Shown here: positions 11,490 through 23,989 of the stretch, one piece after another
How positions within the stretch are numbered: position 1 is the first letter of the stretch
Layout: the number at the start of each line of letters is the position of its first letter
Assembly: GCA_022605425.2 (NCBI GenBank)
Contig: JAKIMF020000001.1
Coordinates: 684,501 to 748,500, forward strand
Direction: 5' to 3'
Length of the DNA: 64,000 nt
Source: Hamiltosporidium tvaerminnensis
Taxonomy: Eukaryota > Microsporidia > Dubosqiidae
Made by a program: the position numbers and the translations under genes
Notes under the pieces: model-generated
Seen by the model: only the letters and a program-made list of their open reading frames with translations
Told to the model about the DNA's origin: nothing
The model's database searches: none

Positions 11490-14400
11490 ATGCATCGGCG
11501 TTTAAATAGCGCTATTTACCATAAAGATTTTGCTCAGTTCGTCTCTATCTTGCGCCTTTTCCTTCCACTGCCTCACATTCAGCATTCTCAGATCATTATC
11601 TACAGCATCCAGCCATCTTTTCTGTGGAGTTACCCTTGGTTCTTCTTCCATTGAGTTTATACAGTTGACTTGGTTCACTTCTCAATAAAAGGCATTCGCA
11701 TTACATGTCCTAGCCATCTTAATTACCTCCTTTTTATTTCAGTTCGCAAATATGATTTACTATAGAGATCATGAATTTCTTGATTAGTTCGTATTTTTCG
11801 CTGATTTTTAGGCCATATTTTGCGAAGTATCTTTCTTCCATACGTGTCTAAAAGTATTCAATCTCTTTTCGTCATCACTCAAGTTTCAGATCCATACATT
11901 ACAACAGGTCATATGATGGTTTCATATATATTATTTTATTGAATTCATTCTTATATATCTTGATTCAATCAAATTGCATCGAAAAGTAGACTAAATTTAC
12001 AGCTTTACTCTGTTTCATAATTTCTTCATTGCTTTTTTTATTTGCATTATAAGGGTTTCCCTAATATTTGATGCTCGATACCTTTTCGAACTTTATTATG
12101 TGAATCTCTACAGCTTTATTTAAGTTATATTGCGAAAACATACTTACCATATACATATCTTGTTATGATTAATCTTAAATTCTGCTTTTGCTGATTCTGT
12201 TGCGATTGTACAAAAAGAAGATTTTATATCATTTTCGTTTTTGCAGATTATGCTTAGGCTGTCGGAATATGCTATGTATAAGTTTTTATATTGTGAATAA
12301 TTCCAATTCCATCGGGTTAATTATACTAATAATATTATTGATTGTAAGGTTCAATAATGTAAATGATAATGTATTTTCTTGTTTTAAGCCATGTTTTTAA
12401 TAAAATCATTTGAAGTATGGTTTTCTATCAATACTTTTCATTTTGATTTAGCAAAGTAAATTTTATAATTCTTATCAGTTTTGTAGGTATTCCTAAATTC
12501 CAAGGAGCCTTAGACGTGTATTTTCGATCGATACTATAGTAAGCTTGTAAGTATTCTAGAAAGAGATTATATGTGGAATATTATATTCATAACATTTTTT
12601 CAAAATCATGCTCATTATAAATATTTGATCTTTTGTCGACTTTTCTTTACTAAATCCTATTTATAATGAGCGAAAATTCGTTCGGCGAATTTTCCTACCT
12701 ATTTTGCTCGAAACTTTATAACCAGAATTCAAAAGAGATATTCCTCTATACTCAGCGAATTCCATTTTCTCCTTTTGGTTATTTTCAGGTATTATCAGGC
12801 TTAGATTATATTCATTGGGAATTTTTCTTTTTTACTATATGGTTTTAACCAATTAATGTATATTTATGCTTAATATATCAACTCAATATAATAAAAGCTC
12901 GGCTGAAATTTTATCCTTTTAGTGCTTTATGATTTCTTAAACGAATAATAACTGTTATTGCTTCCTCGAGGCTTGGAACTGCGATGGTTGCAAAATGTTT
13001 CTTAGCCGGATCTTTATAACAGTTTTCCTTGTCTGATTTATCTTCTTCTACGCAATTTAGAAGGCTTTCAAAATATTTAGCCTATGTATCTAAAATTTCT
13101 ATGAGATCTGTAAAATCTCACATTTCTTTCTTCTAGAATTCAGGTTTTAGGTACAAATTTTTGTTTCTCATTTCTTATTATATGATAAATTCTCTTTTTT
13201 TTTACTTTCTGCCATTCTTTCTATTTCTTTTGATCTTTTAATCTCTCTTACTCTTTTCTCACTTTAAAACGGTTTACATTGGCTCTTGCCGTACAGAACT
13301 CTTGTTTTATATATGTAGCATTGAATCGTAGCATTTTAATTCCGGTTTTGTTCGTCGATTGATGGCATCCTTATACTCTTGTATAAACTAGTATCTCGTT
13401 TCTTGTTTTTTTTTTAAACTTTAACACTTCTTTTGCTGTTTTTTCAATCGTAATTTTATCTTTGTTCAGGTATCATGTATGTCAATCATTATATAAGGCT
13501 TGTTGATGTTTTAATATTTAGTCTAGGTCATTGCATATTTTATATACCGTTTGGATCATTCAAAAAATCAGTATTATATTTCTCTAATGTAGATCTTCTG
13601 GGTTGTTTTAAGGTCGATATACCCCAAATATACTTCATCTTAAGCAAAAAGTGATCTGAATCTCAATAAGCGCTTCAAAAGCTTCTTAAATCCATGAAAC
13701 TTGATACAATCTTAGAATTTATAAGCGCAAGGTCGTTTTCGGTTAAATGGCATACCATTTAGTGATCGCCACGTGCATTTTTGTATTATTTTATTCTAAA
13801 ATAACTGCTAGAAAGGCCATGTTCTTACCGACTGCAAAATCGGTTAGTATGGTTTAGTTATATTGGATCCAGTATGAATGTTTTTTGTTCGATAATAAGC
13901 TTGCATGTTATATCTTTTCTTATCTCTACCTTTAGATCAGATATAAACAATTTTTATATCATTTCTTGGGGCATTTTCGTAGGTATATATGAGTCTTGCA
14001 TGAAATTCATCATTTATTTCTTCATTAGTATCTTCAGTGGGGGCGTGAATATATAGCAATTTCGTGTTAAAAAAATGACCCTTGACTCTTATTGGGCACA
14101 ATCATTCATCATAGGCTTATATCCCAAAACATTTCTTACATGATTGTTTTTAATGGCAAATGCAGTCCCCGGTAGAAGTCTTGGCACTGCTGTAGAACAC
14201 CGTTATTCCTTTGATTTCTCACATCTGATATTTTTTATCTGGTTTCTTGCAGTGCAACAATATTCATTTTATATGTAACAAATTTAGTAGATAGATTGGA
14301 TAATGCGCCTGCTCGGAAAAGACTGCGCAAATTCTAATTTTCAATATAATAGAAATTTCTTTAATATTTTTTTATTTTTTTTATTTGATTTGTTTTCAGG

Positions 14401-14540
14401 ATTTATAATATTGCGTTTCGGTTTCGTAAAAATATGGTTTTGTGAGATAGGAGTGTTAGGCCTATGCTCAACCTTAGGCCGTAATACAGGCTTGGGAACA
14501 GTAGAGCAGAACTCTTCGTATCTTTGGCAGAGTTACGAAA
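11490..14540 (-). mobile_element. Fossil LINE with EEP endonuclease and reverse transcriptase
   Basis: Reading the minus strand from right to left and allowing frameshifts, family signatures appear in the expected order. They are SLFRAGALSNL (about 14,320) and IVALQET (14,266-14,241), which start the EEP endonuclease, and HAPTEDTNEEINDEF (about 14,040-13,990). A TWRSLNG block (about 13,770) and SDHFLLK (about 13,655) end the endonuclease. EYRGISLLNS (12,753-12,724) and SIDRKY (about 12,530) belong to the reverse transcriptase. The C-terminal tail RWLDAVDNDLRMLNVRQW with KAQDRDE lies at about 11,620-11,533. These match the endonuclease-reverse transcriptase LINEs common in arthropods and cnidarians (annotated there as craniofacial-development-protein-2-like). 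Dozens of stops and indels make it inactive. It is unrelated to the R2-like element in this window. Confidence 0.8.
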
Positions 14541-15769
14541 TGGCTTAATGTAAACTATTAGCTCAAAGTTTGGAGCAGAAAGGTAATAAGAAAACTATTA
14601 GATCAAAAAAATAGCTATCATAATCAAGACAAAAACGAACCGGGAATGACGATATTATTAAAATTACATCAATTTACAGTTATCTCACTGTAGGAATTAT
14701 TGTCAAAAGAATATTTGGCAAATTGAATTTCTGTTTTAATTTTTAAAAATATTAAATTATTATATTTACTTTATTTTTTAGATTAATAATATAAAAAATT
14801 CAATTTCTTAGATTAGGACTATCAAAAAGAAATTGTAGGTTTTATAAGAACATTTTAATTCATTTTTCTGCCACAAAATAGGTCTTGACGTAGCAATAAA
14901 AGGCTGTACGTTTCTCAAGACAAAAAAAAGGCTGAAAGTAATATAATCAAAAAAATCTGGATTTAAGCGACCTAACAAATTGAGAACACATATAACAGAA
15001 GAGGAAAAGAGTGTAGTTTATTAGCAAGAATAAAAAATTTAAGATTAAACGTATCGAAGAAAAAAGCCAATTAGAAATCCAAAAAAATCAAATTAATCGA
15101 AAAATTTATAGAAGCGGCCGTAAAAAGATCAACCCAGATGTATATAATTTAAATCAACATAATTAGATAGAAATAAAGCTGTAAAACATCATTTAAAGCC
15201 TCCATGTTTACTTTGCAATAACTTTGAGCGATATTTTTTGATGGTTCTAATTTTATAGAAACCCTTTTAATATATGTTGCAATTGAGGATAAATAAATTA
15301 CCGGATATTTATATACTGCGAATTTTAAAAAAACAATGAACGAAGAAAGTGCAGATTGAATAAATTTTTCAAAAATATAGTATCCTAAAATAATGCTTGT
15401 GTTTTTAAGATTCAATGAAAGCAAATATTAAAATTTTTTCTGGGGTTTTTTCATTTTGTTATCGCATGCATACACAAATGTACAAACATTCGAGTAAATT
15501 GCATCATATGTGAAATAATCCTAGACGATATACATGACTATATATTTCCGATGAAGAGGGAGTAATAATAATAAAATGGACGAATTCATTAAATAAAACA
15601 TGTGAGTTATGAATAAAAGAAATAATATCTGGCTTTATGAAATGGTATTGTTTTCTATTGTCTTAAAATTTACTATAAAGCTTGAAAAAAACAAGAAAAT
15701 TCTATGCATGGCTGAAGCGAATTTGGAAAGATTGAAAAAAGAAAATTTGATGTGAGAATATATAATTTT
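14541..15769. other. Intergenic, no recognisable gene
   Basis: AT-rich. A 91-codon minus-strand open frame at 15149-15424 has no domain, signal or promoter motif and is probably chance. Confidence 0.4.
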
Positions 15770-18700
15770 AACGTTTTAATGAAGTCGCAGCTGTTTTTGT
15801 AAGCGAAAGAGGCAAACCCCTTATGTAAAGAGACTTATTGATGCATCATACAGTTAAGGATTCTTCATTACTCATTCAAGCGTGTAAAATAGCGGTAAAC
15901 CCCTAGATGCTTCTATTATATTCTCTTTTGTTGTAATATCGAGGAAAGGCTAGGATACTAATATTAAAATTAATTATACAAGAGAAACAAGTTCCAATGC
16001 TCTTAAAAATATTACACCAAAGGAATATTATTCCTACTAATTGAAATAAAAATAGATTCAATTTCTTTGCAAGTGCAGAAAAATTCCCTCAACAAGATAT
16101 ATTAGATGCATATTGAGAACCTAAATTTAATGATTTAGATTACACTAGAACTTAATTAAAAAACCTTAGAGCCGAAAATAGCTCGAATGTGTCACAATCA
16201 CAAAAACAGGATTTTAGGGACGGAACTCTTCGAAATTCGCGAAATATCTTTCTTTTGACATTCTCAAGTAGCCCTCAAAACATGTAGACTATATCAAAAT
16301 GCTATCGAGATAATTCAACTTCAAGGAAAACAAGTTTTTTATAACTATAAACAGCAATCCAATGTATGGTTAAACATCTGAAAATCTAGTAAAACCGAGG
16401 AATGCGAGAATCATTCTGATTTAGTAGATAAAATCTAAGGCAAGAATATAGTGTCTCATGAATGACGGTGGTAAAATTAAAATTTTTTTAGAAGTAAAAG
16501 TATATTGCTGAGATGACATTGAATTTCGAAAAAGAGGGTTATCATAGGCTCATGTTTTATTAAAATTAGAAGAAGATAATGAATCAGGCACTAAAAATCA
16601 AAATATAAGATGTTTCGACAGGACTATCAGATAAAAAACCCATTTAAATTATTTTTAAAACAAATAAAAGTTAATTTTTTGTTCATGTGGGGCTTGCCAT
16701 ATTCATCTTGCATGGCCAAAAATCAATGTTATAAATCTTTTCCAGAACATCTCAAGATTCTACTGTTCTAAATTCAAGACGGAAATCCTTTATATCGTAA
16801 ACAAAAAACTTATCCAGTTAAAGCTAGAAAAAACCATATTAATAATAGCTGGTTATTTCATTAAAACCCATATTCATCTTTAAAATGTAACTGCCATATA
16901 ATTTGTGCGTATGTGCGTTTTTTAAAGCTGTAAAATACCTGTTTGGTTTTCTTACAAAGAATCCGACTGTGCAAAAAATTGTTTTCGATTCAATAAAATT
17001 AAAACGATTTTAGATTTATGGTATGTAAGCTCTCATAAACAGTCTAGAGAATATTTAAATTTCCTAAACAAGAACAAAATCATCAGTAAAAAGATTAGGC
17101 TCATCTTGAAAGAAAACAAAATATATTAATTGAATTAGAGGAAGAAAAAATAAAAGAAATCATCTATACAAAAGAAGAAAGCCCATTAACGGCTTCATTT
17201 AAACTCAATATTGGAGCCAACCAGTACCGCCATTTAAAATAGTCCGAAATACTCGTAATTTTTAGCTGGAAATATCACACGCGAAAACCTCAAATTATAA
17301 TTTTAATAGTTGTATCAGAAAAATTGTACCTATAAGTATATTATATTCCGAGTTATATTGCTTAAAGCCTCTATAATTGTAAATATTGGGTACTATTCAT
17401 TTGAATATGCAATCACTATAGACGGAAAACCTATATAAATTATTTTGCGACAGTTATCGCAAAAAGAATTGACGAGGGAAGAAAATTTTTGAACAAAACT
17501 TTGGATTATGCCGTGGCAATGAAAATACCGAGATTAATTCGCCATTATATGTCTTTTCGGTGATATTACGGACATTTCATAAAATATGAACAAAACACAG
17601 AAATAATCTTATCAAAGATCACGGCTAATTCTACGAACATACCATTAAGATTTTTGTGAATTATATGTTAAGATAAATTGAAAAATATAAATGCAAATTA
17701 AAATACACATGAAAAACGTTGTAAGGATTTTGGATTACAAGACCTCCCCCCACATAATCATTCTGGGTGATGTGATATACTTAAGAAATAAAATAATTTT
17801 AAGTTCGAAAAAAACTTAGATTAAGATCCGAAAACTACCTTTTTTTAAATTGTGAACGCTGTAAATAACAGCTCCAAGGAAATATGTATTTTTTTAAACG
17901 GATCCGGAGGCAGTGGAAATATATCTTAGAACTTGAGGAAGAGAAAATGATATTTCATTTGCATCAACAGGATTAGTAGCAACTTACCACGAAGTACAAA
18001 ACATATAATTCACGATTGTAAGTTTTTCTGATTCTTAATGAAAAGCTGTTTTTAAAGTGAACTTAATATCGAGCGAAAGGCGAGAAATCTATGATTAATC
18101 TCAAATTAACTACGATAATGCCATACTAACGCTCGCTTCGGCCTTGCAATCTTTAGATAGACTAGACATTGAGCTCGTAGAAACTAACTTTCGTTTACAT
18201 GCATAAGAAAAAAATCGCGAAATAATCATAAACGTTTTATCAGTGCCATAATTCCTCAATCATATCATTAAAAATTTTAAACTCTCACCTAGTCTGTTTC
18301 TCTTATATTTTTTGTTCTTTCAGATCTGAATTATTCGCCGCTTTTTTGCAATTTCTCAATACGATTTTAGGATATTTTCTATTTTATCGTATTATTCTTC
18401 CTAATTCTATTTACTTCCAATTTTTTAGAGCTTGACCACGGCATTTTATGTTTATTATTTTCACCTTCCACATATTTTTATTCAATTCTGTCTTTTTTCT
18501 CGATGAATTTTCTTTATACGAAACAAATGTTCTTTTTAAGGATATACTGTATTATTTAATTTATTTATTGTATAAATTCTTAGTCATTTTTATTAAAAAT
18601 CTTTTCATTTAATCAAGTATAAAGTTTCGTGAAGCTATTCAAGCAAAAATGTTTTGTTCAATTATTATTGAGAATATAAATAAATTGGACAGAAATACGG

Positions 18701-20045
18701 CAAAAAAGAATCAATTGTATCATAAAATTTTTTATGTAACTGTAAATTCTTAGAAAAGAAATCTTAACAAATTGATTTAAACTTTTTTTAAACGGAATAC
18801 TTTAAGAAAAATTAAAACAACAAATTTATTATACGATTCTTGATAAACAATACAATTCAGAAGAAAATTACAATTTTTATTTCAATTATTTTTTTAACCA
18901 ATAGAATCTTTTTAATTGTTTTATGTTCAGTTCTATTCACTATTATAAGTTTTATGAGCAGATAGAAAAAGACATATCTTAATTGGGGCACTCTTATCAG
19001 TGTCTTATAGTGTTTTAACCAATTAAACATTTCGAGGCGAGTCTTCGTCGTCGGGACATTACTAAATTATATAGAATGGATTATTCAAAGGCATCCAGAG
19101 TAATGTCGATTGTGTTTCTATGGAAAGGCAAATTTTTACTCAAAAACTATATACAGTGGTTCCCCATGGTAAGCAAAGCACAGGGTGCAGATTTTATTTC
19201 ATAAAGCTTCTTGTTTTTCTCTTTGTGGAATACTTTTAAAATATTGAAACTTTCTAACAATATGCGAGCTAAAGACAGGCTATATAGTGAATAGCCTATT
19301 AAATAGAGCAATCGAGAACTTATGAATAGTAATAATTTAGATGAGAGTTTGATAGAAATCCCATCATATATGATTTTTGTATATATTTCAATAGATAATT
19401 TTGCGAAATTTTATGCGAAAAGAATATCGTTGACGTTTCTAAAAGAGGTAATTCTTTTACATAAAAATGAAGAAATTAATAAAATTCATCTAAAAGTATT
19501 TGTGTAATTTATTGTGCCGAACAATACATATCTTAGTACAGCTAGTCTTTTAAAATTTGAAATAGAATGTGAACGATTATCCCGTTTAATCTTTTAACGG
19601 TCTCTCATCATCTAGAATTACTCCTCTCGCTTTTAATCTTAATATAGGTGCTATTGTTTTATTCTTAGAAATTTAAATGGAGAAAGGAAAATTTTGACGA
19701 AACTAGGCCAATTGTATGTGAAATGAAGCCAAATATTATCTTGTACAAAATATTAAGTGATTGCGTCAAAGACAATTATATATTTTTTCGGAGAATTGAT
19801 TTTACCTCAAATGCAAGTCTTCCATTTCAATTTCAACGAAGATAATTTCTAGTATAATTGGCATTTGCCATGACAATTGACAAAGCCCGGGGTCAAACTT
19901 TAGATAAAGTTGGTATTTTTCTACCAACAATTTTTTTAGCTGCTGGAAACTTCACATGATCTTTTCCATGACTGAGAAGCTGAAATAATGTCAAATTTTA
20001 TTGTAAAGATACGCCTGAGAACGGCCAAACCTTATTCAAAAGCAT
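15770..20045 (+). mobile_element. Helitron fossil (Rep endonuclease plus PIF1-like helicase)
   Basis: Translated with frameshifts, the plus strand shows the Helitron transposase in order. VAAVFVSERGKPLM lies near 15,790 and LRAENSSNVSQSQKQDF near 16,165. FFITINSNPM (about 16,340) and EFRKRGL with AHVLLKL (about 16,520-16,570) form the rolling-circle region. NNSWLFH with NPYSSLKCNCHI follows at about 16,835-16,895. KTLDYAVAMKIPRLIRHYM is near 17,500. FLNGSGGSGN (Walker A) is at 17,891-17,920 and ASTGLVATYHE near 17,965. LWNTFKILKLSNNMR is near 19,225, LNIGAIVLFLRNLNG near 19,640 and AMTIDKARGQTLDKVGIFLP near 19,866-19,925. The first His of the catalytic His-x-His pair is a TAG (16,545-16,547), and the Walker A Lys is Asn. 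The element is inactive and old. A repeat C copy splits the helicase at 18,288-19,072. Confidence 0.82.
18288..19072 (+). repeat. Repeat C, copy 1, nested in the Helitron helicase
   Basis: Similar at DNA level to 57,703-58,527 along its whole length. Shared blocks include CACCTAG.CTGTTTCTC at the left end, TCAAGTATAAAGTT and ATTATTGAGAATATAAAT in the middle, and a GTCTT..AGTGTTTTAAC..ATTAAAC block near the right end before GTCGTCGGGAC or its equivalent. No long frame and no terminal inverted repeat was seen. It could be a solo LTR or a non-autonomous element; neither is shown. Helicase motifs on either side (LQSLDRLD before, VVPHGK after) are interrupted exactly by it. Confidence 0.65.
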
Positions 20046-23040
20046 TTAAGTATTGGCAAAAAAAAATTAAAACCGGCTTTGGCCTTAAAATATTATATTA
20101 GAACGAGAGCTATTTTTTTAAACCAATTACTTTTAGCATTATAAAATTTTTCTCTTTTAGAATATCAATATACATAAAAAAACCAATTATGCTCAATCCC
20201 CTAACATTTTGATTAAAAAAAAATTAAGGCGCTAAAAAATATAATAGCTTGGTTTACTTTGCATTCTCACTATATATTCTCAGTCCTAATATTTCTTTAT
20301 GCAGAGTATTTTAATATATTTAACCTATGCTGAAATGTATCATTATGTTTTATACGATTTACTAGTTTGTAAAAATTGATAAATCGGTTTCAACAGGCGG
20401 AAATAATCTTTTTAAAATTTAAATCGAACAGTATATTAGAGAATTGTCTTAAACTTCAAAAATGTGCTTTAAACTTAATCGACAAGTTTCACACTTTTAT
20501 AATATAAAATTAAATATGTTTCCACAGCTTTACCAACTGTCCTATATAAAATTTCAGAAATTTTTTAATACATCCTTAGCAAACCATTTAGATAATAAAT
20601 CTAAAAAAATTCAACTTTATTAGAACTGAACATATTTTATTCCTCAAGTTATAGGAGAGTTGGACATAAATACTATAAAAATACAGGTTGACTTCCGTAA
20701 AAAGCCATTGAAATATAAATTAGGGTTAGTTTAAGGAAATTGAAACCAAAAATAAAATATATACTGACAATCATACATAATACTAAAATACTGTTGCTTT
20801 AATAACGATTGATTGATTTAAAAATATAGCTTTTTCTTTTATAAAATTATGTGAACTATTCCTATAATTCTGTTTTTGGTATATAAATTTTAATTTTTAA
20901 TTTTAATCTTAAATCCTATTTCCATAAACTATTCAAAACCAAGCCATTCCATTAATTTTAACTTTAAACCTCATAATCATAGTATAGCCATGTTTCATAT
21001 TATGAAATTGAAATTCCACTATTTTGTATTTATAGCTTTAAAATATTTATCTAACTATTACCGAATCATAATTAATGAATTTTCAGAATGTTATATTTTT
21101 AAGTTTTTGTTTTCTTTTAAATATTTTCGGAATAAATAATTATTCCTGTATTATAAATAAAAGGGTGAGGAAATACACCCATGTTTTTTTTATATTTGCT
21201 TTTGATTATTCTTTATTTAAATATATTTTTTCGCTTACTTCGATGTTTTATCTTCAATTATTCTATTGAAAACTAATAGTTTAATAGAGAATTTATAGAT
21301 TGAAATGTTTATCAAGAAAAAGACAAAACTCATGTTTAGAATATGTTTTTAGAGAAACATGAATTGCGTGATAAACCAATATACAATGACCCAAGCAATA
21401 ACAAGATTTTATAAAATTTAAACATTTAACAAATCAATTCGTTTTAATCATTAAGTTTTACATAATACATAAATATAAATGTTTTTATAGAAAAAAAAAG
21501 TATGAAAACCTTGATTTATACAACATCTATGTTATAAACAAATATTAGATGACAAAAATCTATTTCTAATTATAAAAAAAACACAATCGATGAATTCCTT
21601 TAATTACATTATATGTAAAACCAAATAAATATTTAGTCATGGAATAGTTTAGAAAAATTGGATTGAATTCTAAAACCCATGTTTCTCAATTTATTTCAGC
21701 TTTAACATATTTTTTTAATATAAGAATTTAATTTGAGCACATAAATTTATTTTTAATCAAAAAGCAATTTCGAAATTTTTCATTAATCCCTTTTGGATAC
21801 TAAATTTACTTAAATGGAAATTATGTTTCTGAAATAAATGACATCTAATTGGATATAAATTTGTTTTTTATTTTATCCAAAACTGGAAAATTATATCCGC
21901 TTTTATATTTTAAATAATGTGGTTTAATTTATATCAAAAAAAAAATAAAAGTGTTCTATGTTTCATTTTTAAATACCAACATAAAATATGTTTAGGTACA
22001 AATAAATAAATTAAATTAGATTTTTGGATTATGTACCCATAATAGTTGAAAATTTCTTTGTTCGAAATATTTTTTTTAAAATTTTCTATACATTATTTTA
22101 ATAAATCATAAAAACATAAATTCATCAATTAAATATCATAATACTCTCAAAAAAGCAGTCTGGACTAAAGTCTAATTTAATACCTATAGCGATTTTTTTA
22201 ACAAAATATGGATTTTTCTATTTATTTGTAATTCTGAATATGAAACCTAAAATATAAAGCTAGAAATTTTATAAATAAACCTGTGAAAAATAACAAACAA
22301 ATCAATAATAAAGTTATTTAGTTATTATTTGTAGAAAAGGTACATAAAATCTGTTTTTAACAATATACCAAAATATTTAAATTTTTGTTTATGAAGTTTT
22401 ACAAAATTTTTTAAATGAATGTTGAGATGATGTTAAAATTATTTTGATCATGAAAGCTTATCGCCGTAGCGCTAATAAATAATAAATTAAATTTTACATA
22501 GTATTTATTTTATTGAAATAATTAAAGATTAATGAAGCGGTGTAGTTGAATAAAGATTTCTTATATAATATGATAAAAATTTCAAATCAAATTTGCAGAT
22601 TTAAGAATTCAATGTATCAAAAATCAATTTAATTAACTTTTTTTACCATTTGATGCTTACAAATTAACTATTTTTCAAATAAATTTTTTATTATTTTTGT
22701 TTGCTAATTAAATGATCTAATTTCTATTTATATGCTAATTAAATAAACATTTATGATAATTGTTCTGATAAATTAAATGTTTTGAATGAAAATGATTCTC
22801 TGTAAATTATATAATTTCTGACTCATTAAAAATGCTTCAAACATCATTATTTTTTAAATATAAAATAAGAAGATAGGATTACACGATATAATTTAAACCG
22901 TTCAATTTTTTTCAAAATATTTATATATGAAGATAAAAAAATCAAATTTTTAAACATATGATATTGCAAAAAACATATTTTTAATACGAAGAAATTCTAT
23001 AAAAAGAAAATATTTTTAAATTAATTTCACTAATAAATCT
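20046..23040. other. AT-rich gene desert
   Basis: About 3 kb of very AT-rich DNA. The 64-codon frame at 21,075-21,269 is Phe/Ile/Tyr-rich from T-runs and is probably chance. The Helitron 3' terminus should lie near the left edge, but no CTAG-ended hairpin could be defined. Confidence 0.45.
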
Positions 23041-23047
23041 ACCCTAT
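23041..23047 (+). promoter_or_regulatory. CCC-like start-proximal motif
   Basis: ACCCTAT directly precedes the ATG at 23,048 in an otherwise C-poor region. This is the placement expected of the microsporidian CCC-like signal and fixes the start. Confidence 0.5.
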
Positions 23048-23989
23048 ATGAAAGAGAAAAACAATTTTGAAGACGAAAAAGCAAGAAACTTCGGAATAAA
23101 AATTAATGAATACCCGAGCGAAAAATTACGATTTAGTGAAAATACAATTCGAAGCGTAATGCCAGAAAATGATACGCGGCATGGACTTGACGTCTTGTGT
23201 GACGCATCAGTAATTTTCGAGAAAAAGGAAAATGATGAGTATTTAAAAGAATGCAGTGATTATGTCGAAAATAAAATTCATTATTCGAGGAGTTATTTGT
23301 GTCATAAAAATGATGCAAATAGATCTAAAGATAATGTGTATGGTTGTTTTATTGATAGTCGAAATCCATCTATAAATGAACATAGACATGAAGAAACGTT
23401 TCCATCAAATAGAAATCTCCGGAATTTAGATCTAAATAAATTTGACGAACATCTGTTCAGAAAAAATGGAAAGAAAATACTTATATATTCTAACGACAAT
23501 TTAAATATAAAAGCCGATTGTAAAAAGGAATATAATTACGATTATACGAGTGATAAAAACGAATATATGAAATATAGAAACAAAAGAAAGCCGTATGCAG
23601 ATTTTGGTTCATACAATGTTATAAATTCCCAACGATTTAGAGATCAAAAAGAAGAAATGGAAGAGGTTTTTAGACAATTGATTAAATACGATCCGGATTT
23701 TAGAGATGTGAATAAGAATTTTACCCATTTAAAAAAATTGATTTCGAATCCAGACATTTTTATCAATCGAAAAAAACGATCTGGATTCTATGAAATGACA
23801 GCAGAAGAAAAAAAGAGCAAACATATAAAATCGGAACATATGAGAAGAGATATACTAAATAACTGCTTCATGGCTCTAAAAGAGGTTCTACCAGAAAAAT
23901 TTAGATGTAATAATAAAAAGAATATTATCTTAGCAACGATAAGATTTTTACTCTTACTAAGACTTGAATTCTTTTCTAGACAGAAATAA
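23048..23989 (+). CDS. bHLH-type transcription factor
   Basis: This 313-residue protein is charged and probably disordered for the first 250 residues. Its last 59 residues read as a basic helix-loop-helix domain. The basic region is KKSKHIKSEHMRRD (255-268). Helix 1 runs to about 284 and ends at LKEVLP. A short loop (EKFRCNNKK) follows, then helix 2 (NIILATIRFLLLLRLEF). His259, Glu263 and Arg267 fall at basic positions 5, 9 and 13, the residues that read CANNTG E-boxes in this family. Helix 2 has the Lys-x-x-I-L-x-x-(A/T)-I start typical of the fold. The protein ends just after helix 2, so there is no leucine zipper. It is likely a nuclear DNA-binding dimer; its targets cannot be told from the sequence. 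The rest of the protein matches nothing I recognise. Confidence 0.75.
   Translation: MKEKNNFEDEKARNFGIKINEYPSEKLRFSENTIRSVMPENDTRHGLDVLCDASVIFEKKENDEYLKECSDYVENKIHYSRSYLCHKNDANRSKDNVYGCFIDSRNPSINEHRHEETFPSNRNLRNLDLNKFDEHLFRKNGKKILIYSNDNLNIKADCKKEYNYDYTSDKNEYMKYRNKRKPYADFGSYNVINSQRFRDQKEEMEEVFRQLIKYDPDFRDVNKNFTHLKKLISNPDIFINRKKRSGFYEMTAEEKKSKHIKSEHMRRDILNNCFMALKEVLPEKFRCNNKKNIILATIRFLLLLRLEFFSRQK

Noticed and set aside
19322-19507. 61-codon ORF as a stand-alone gene
   Set aside because: It is an open stretch of the decayed Helitron helicase, between the NNMR and LNIGAIV motifs.
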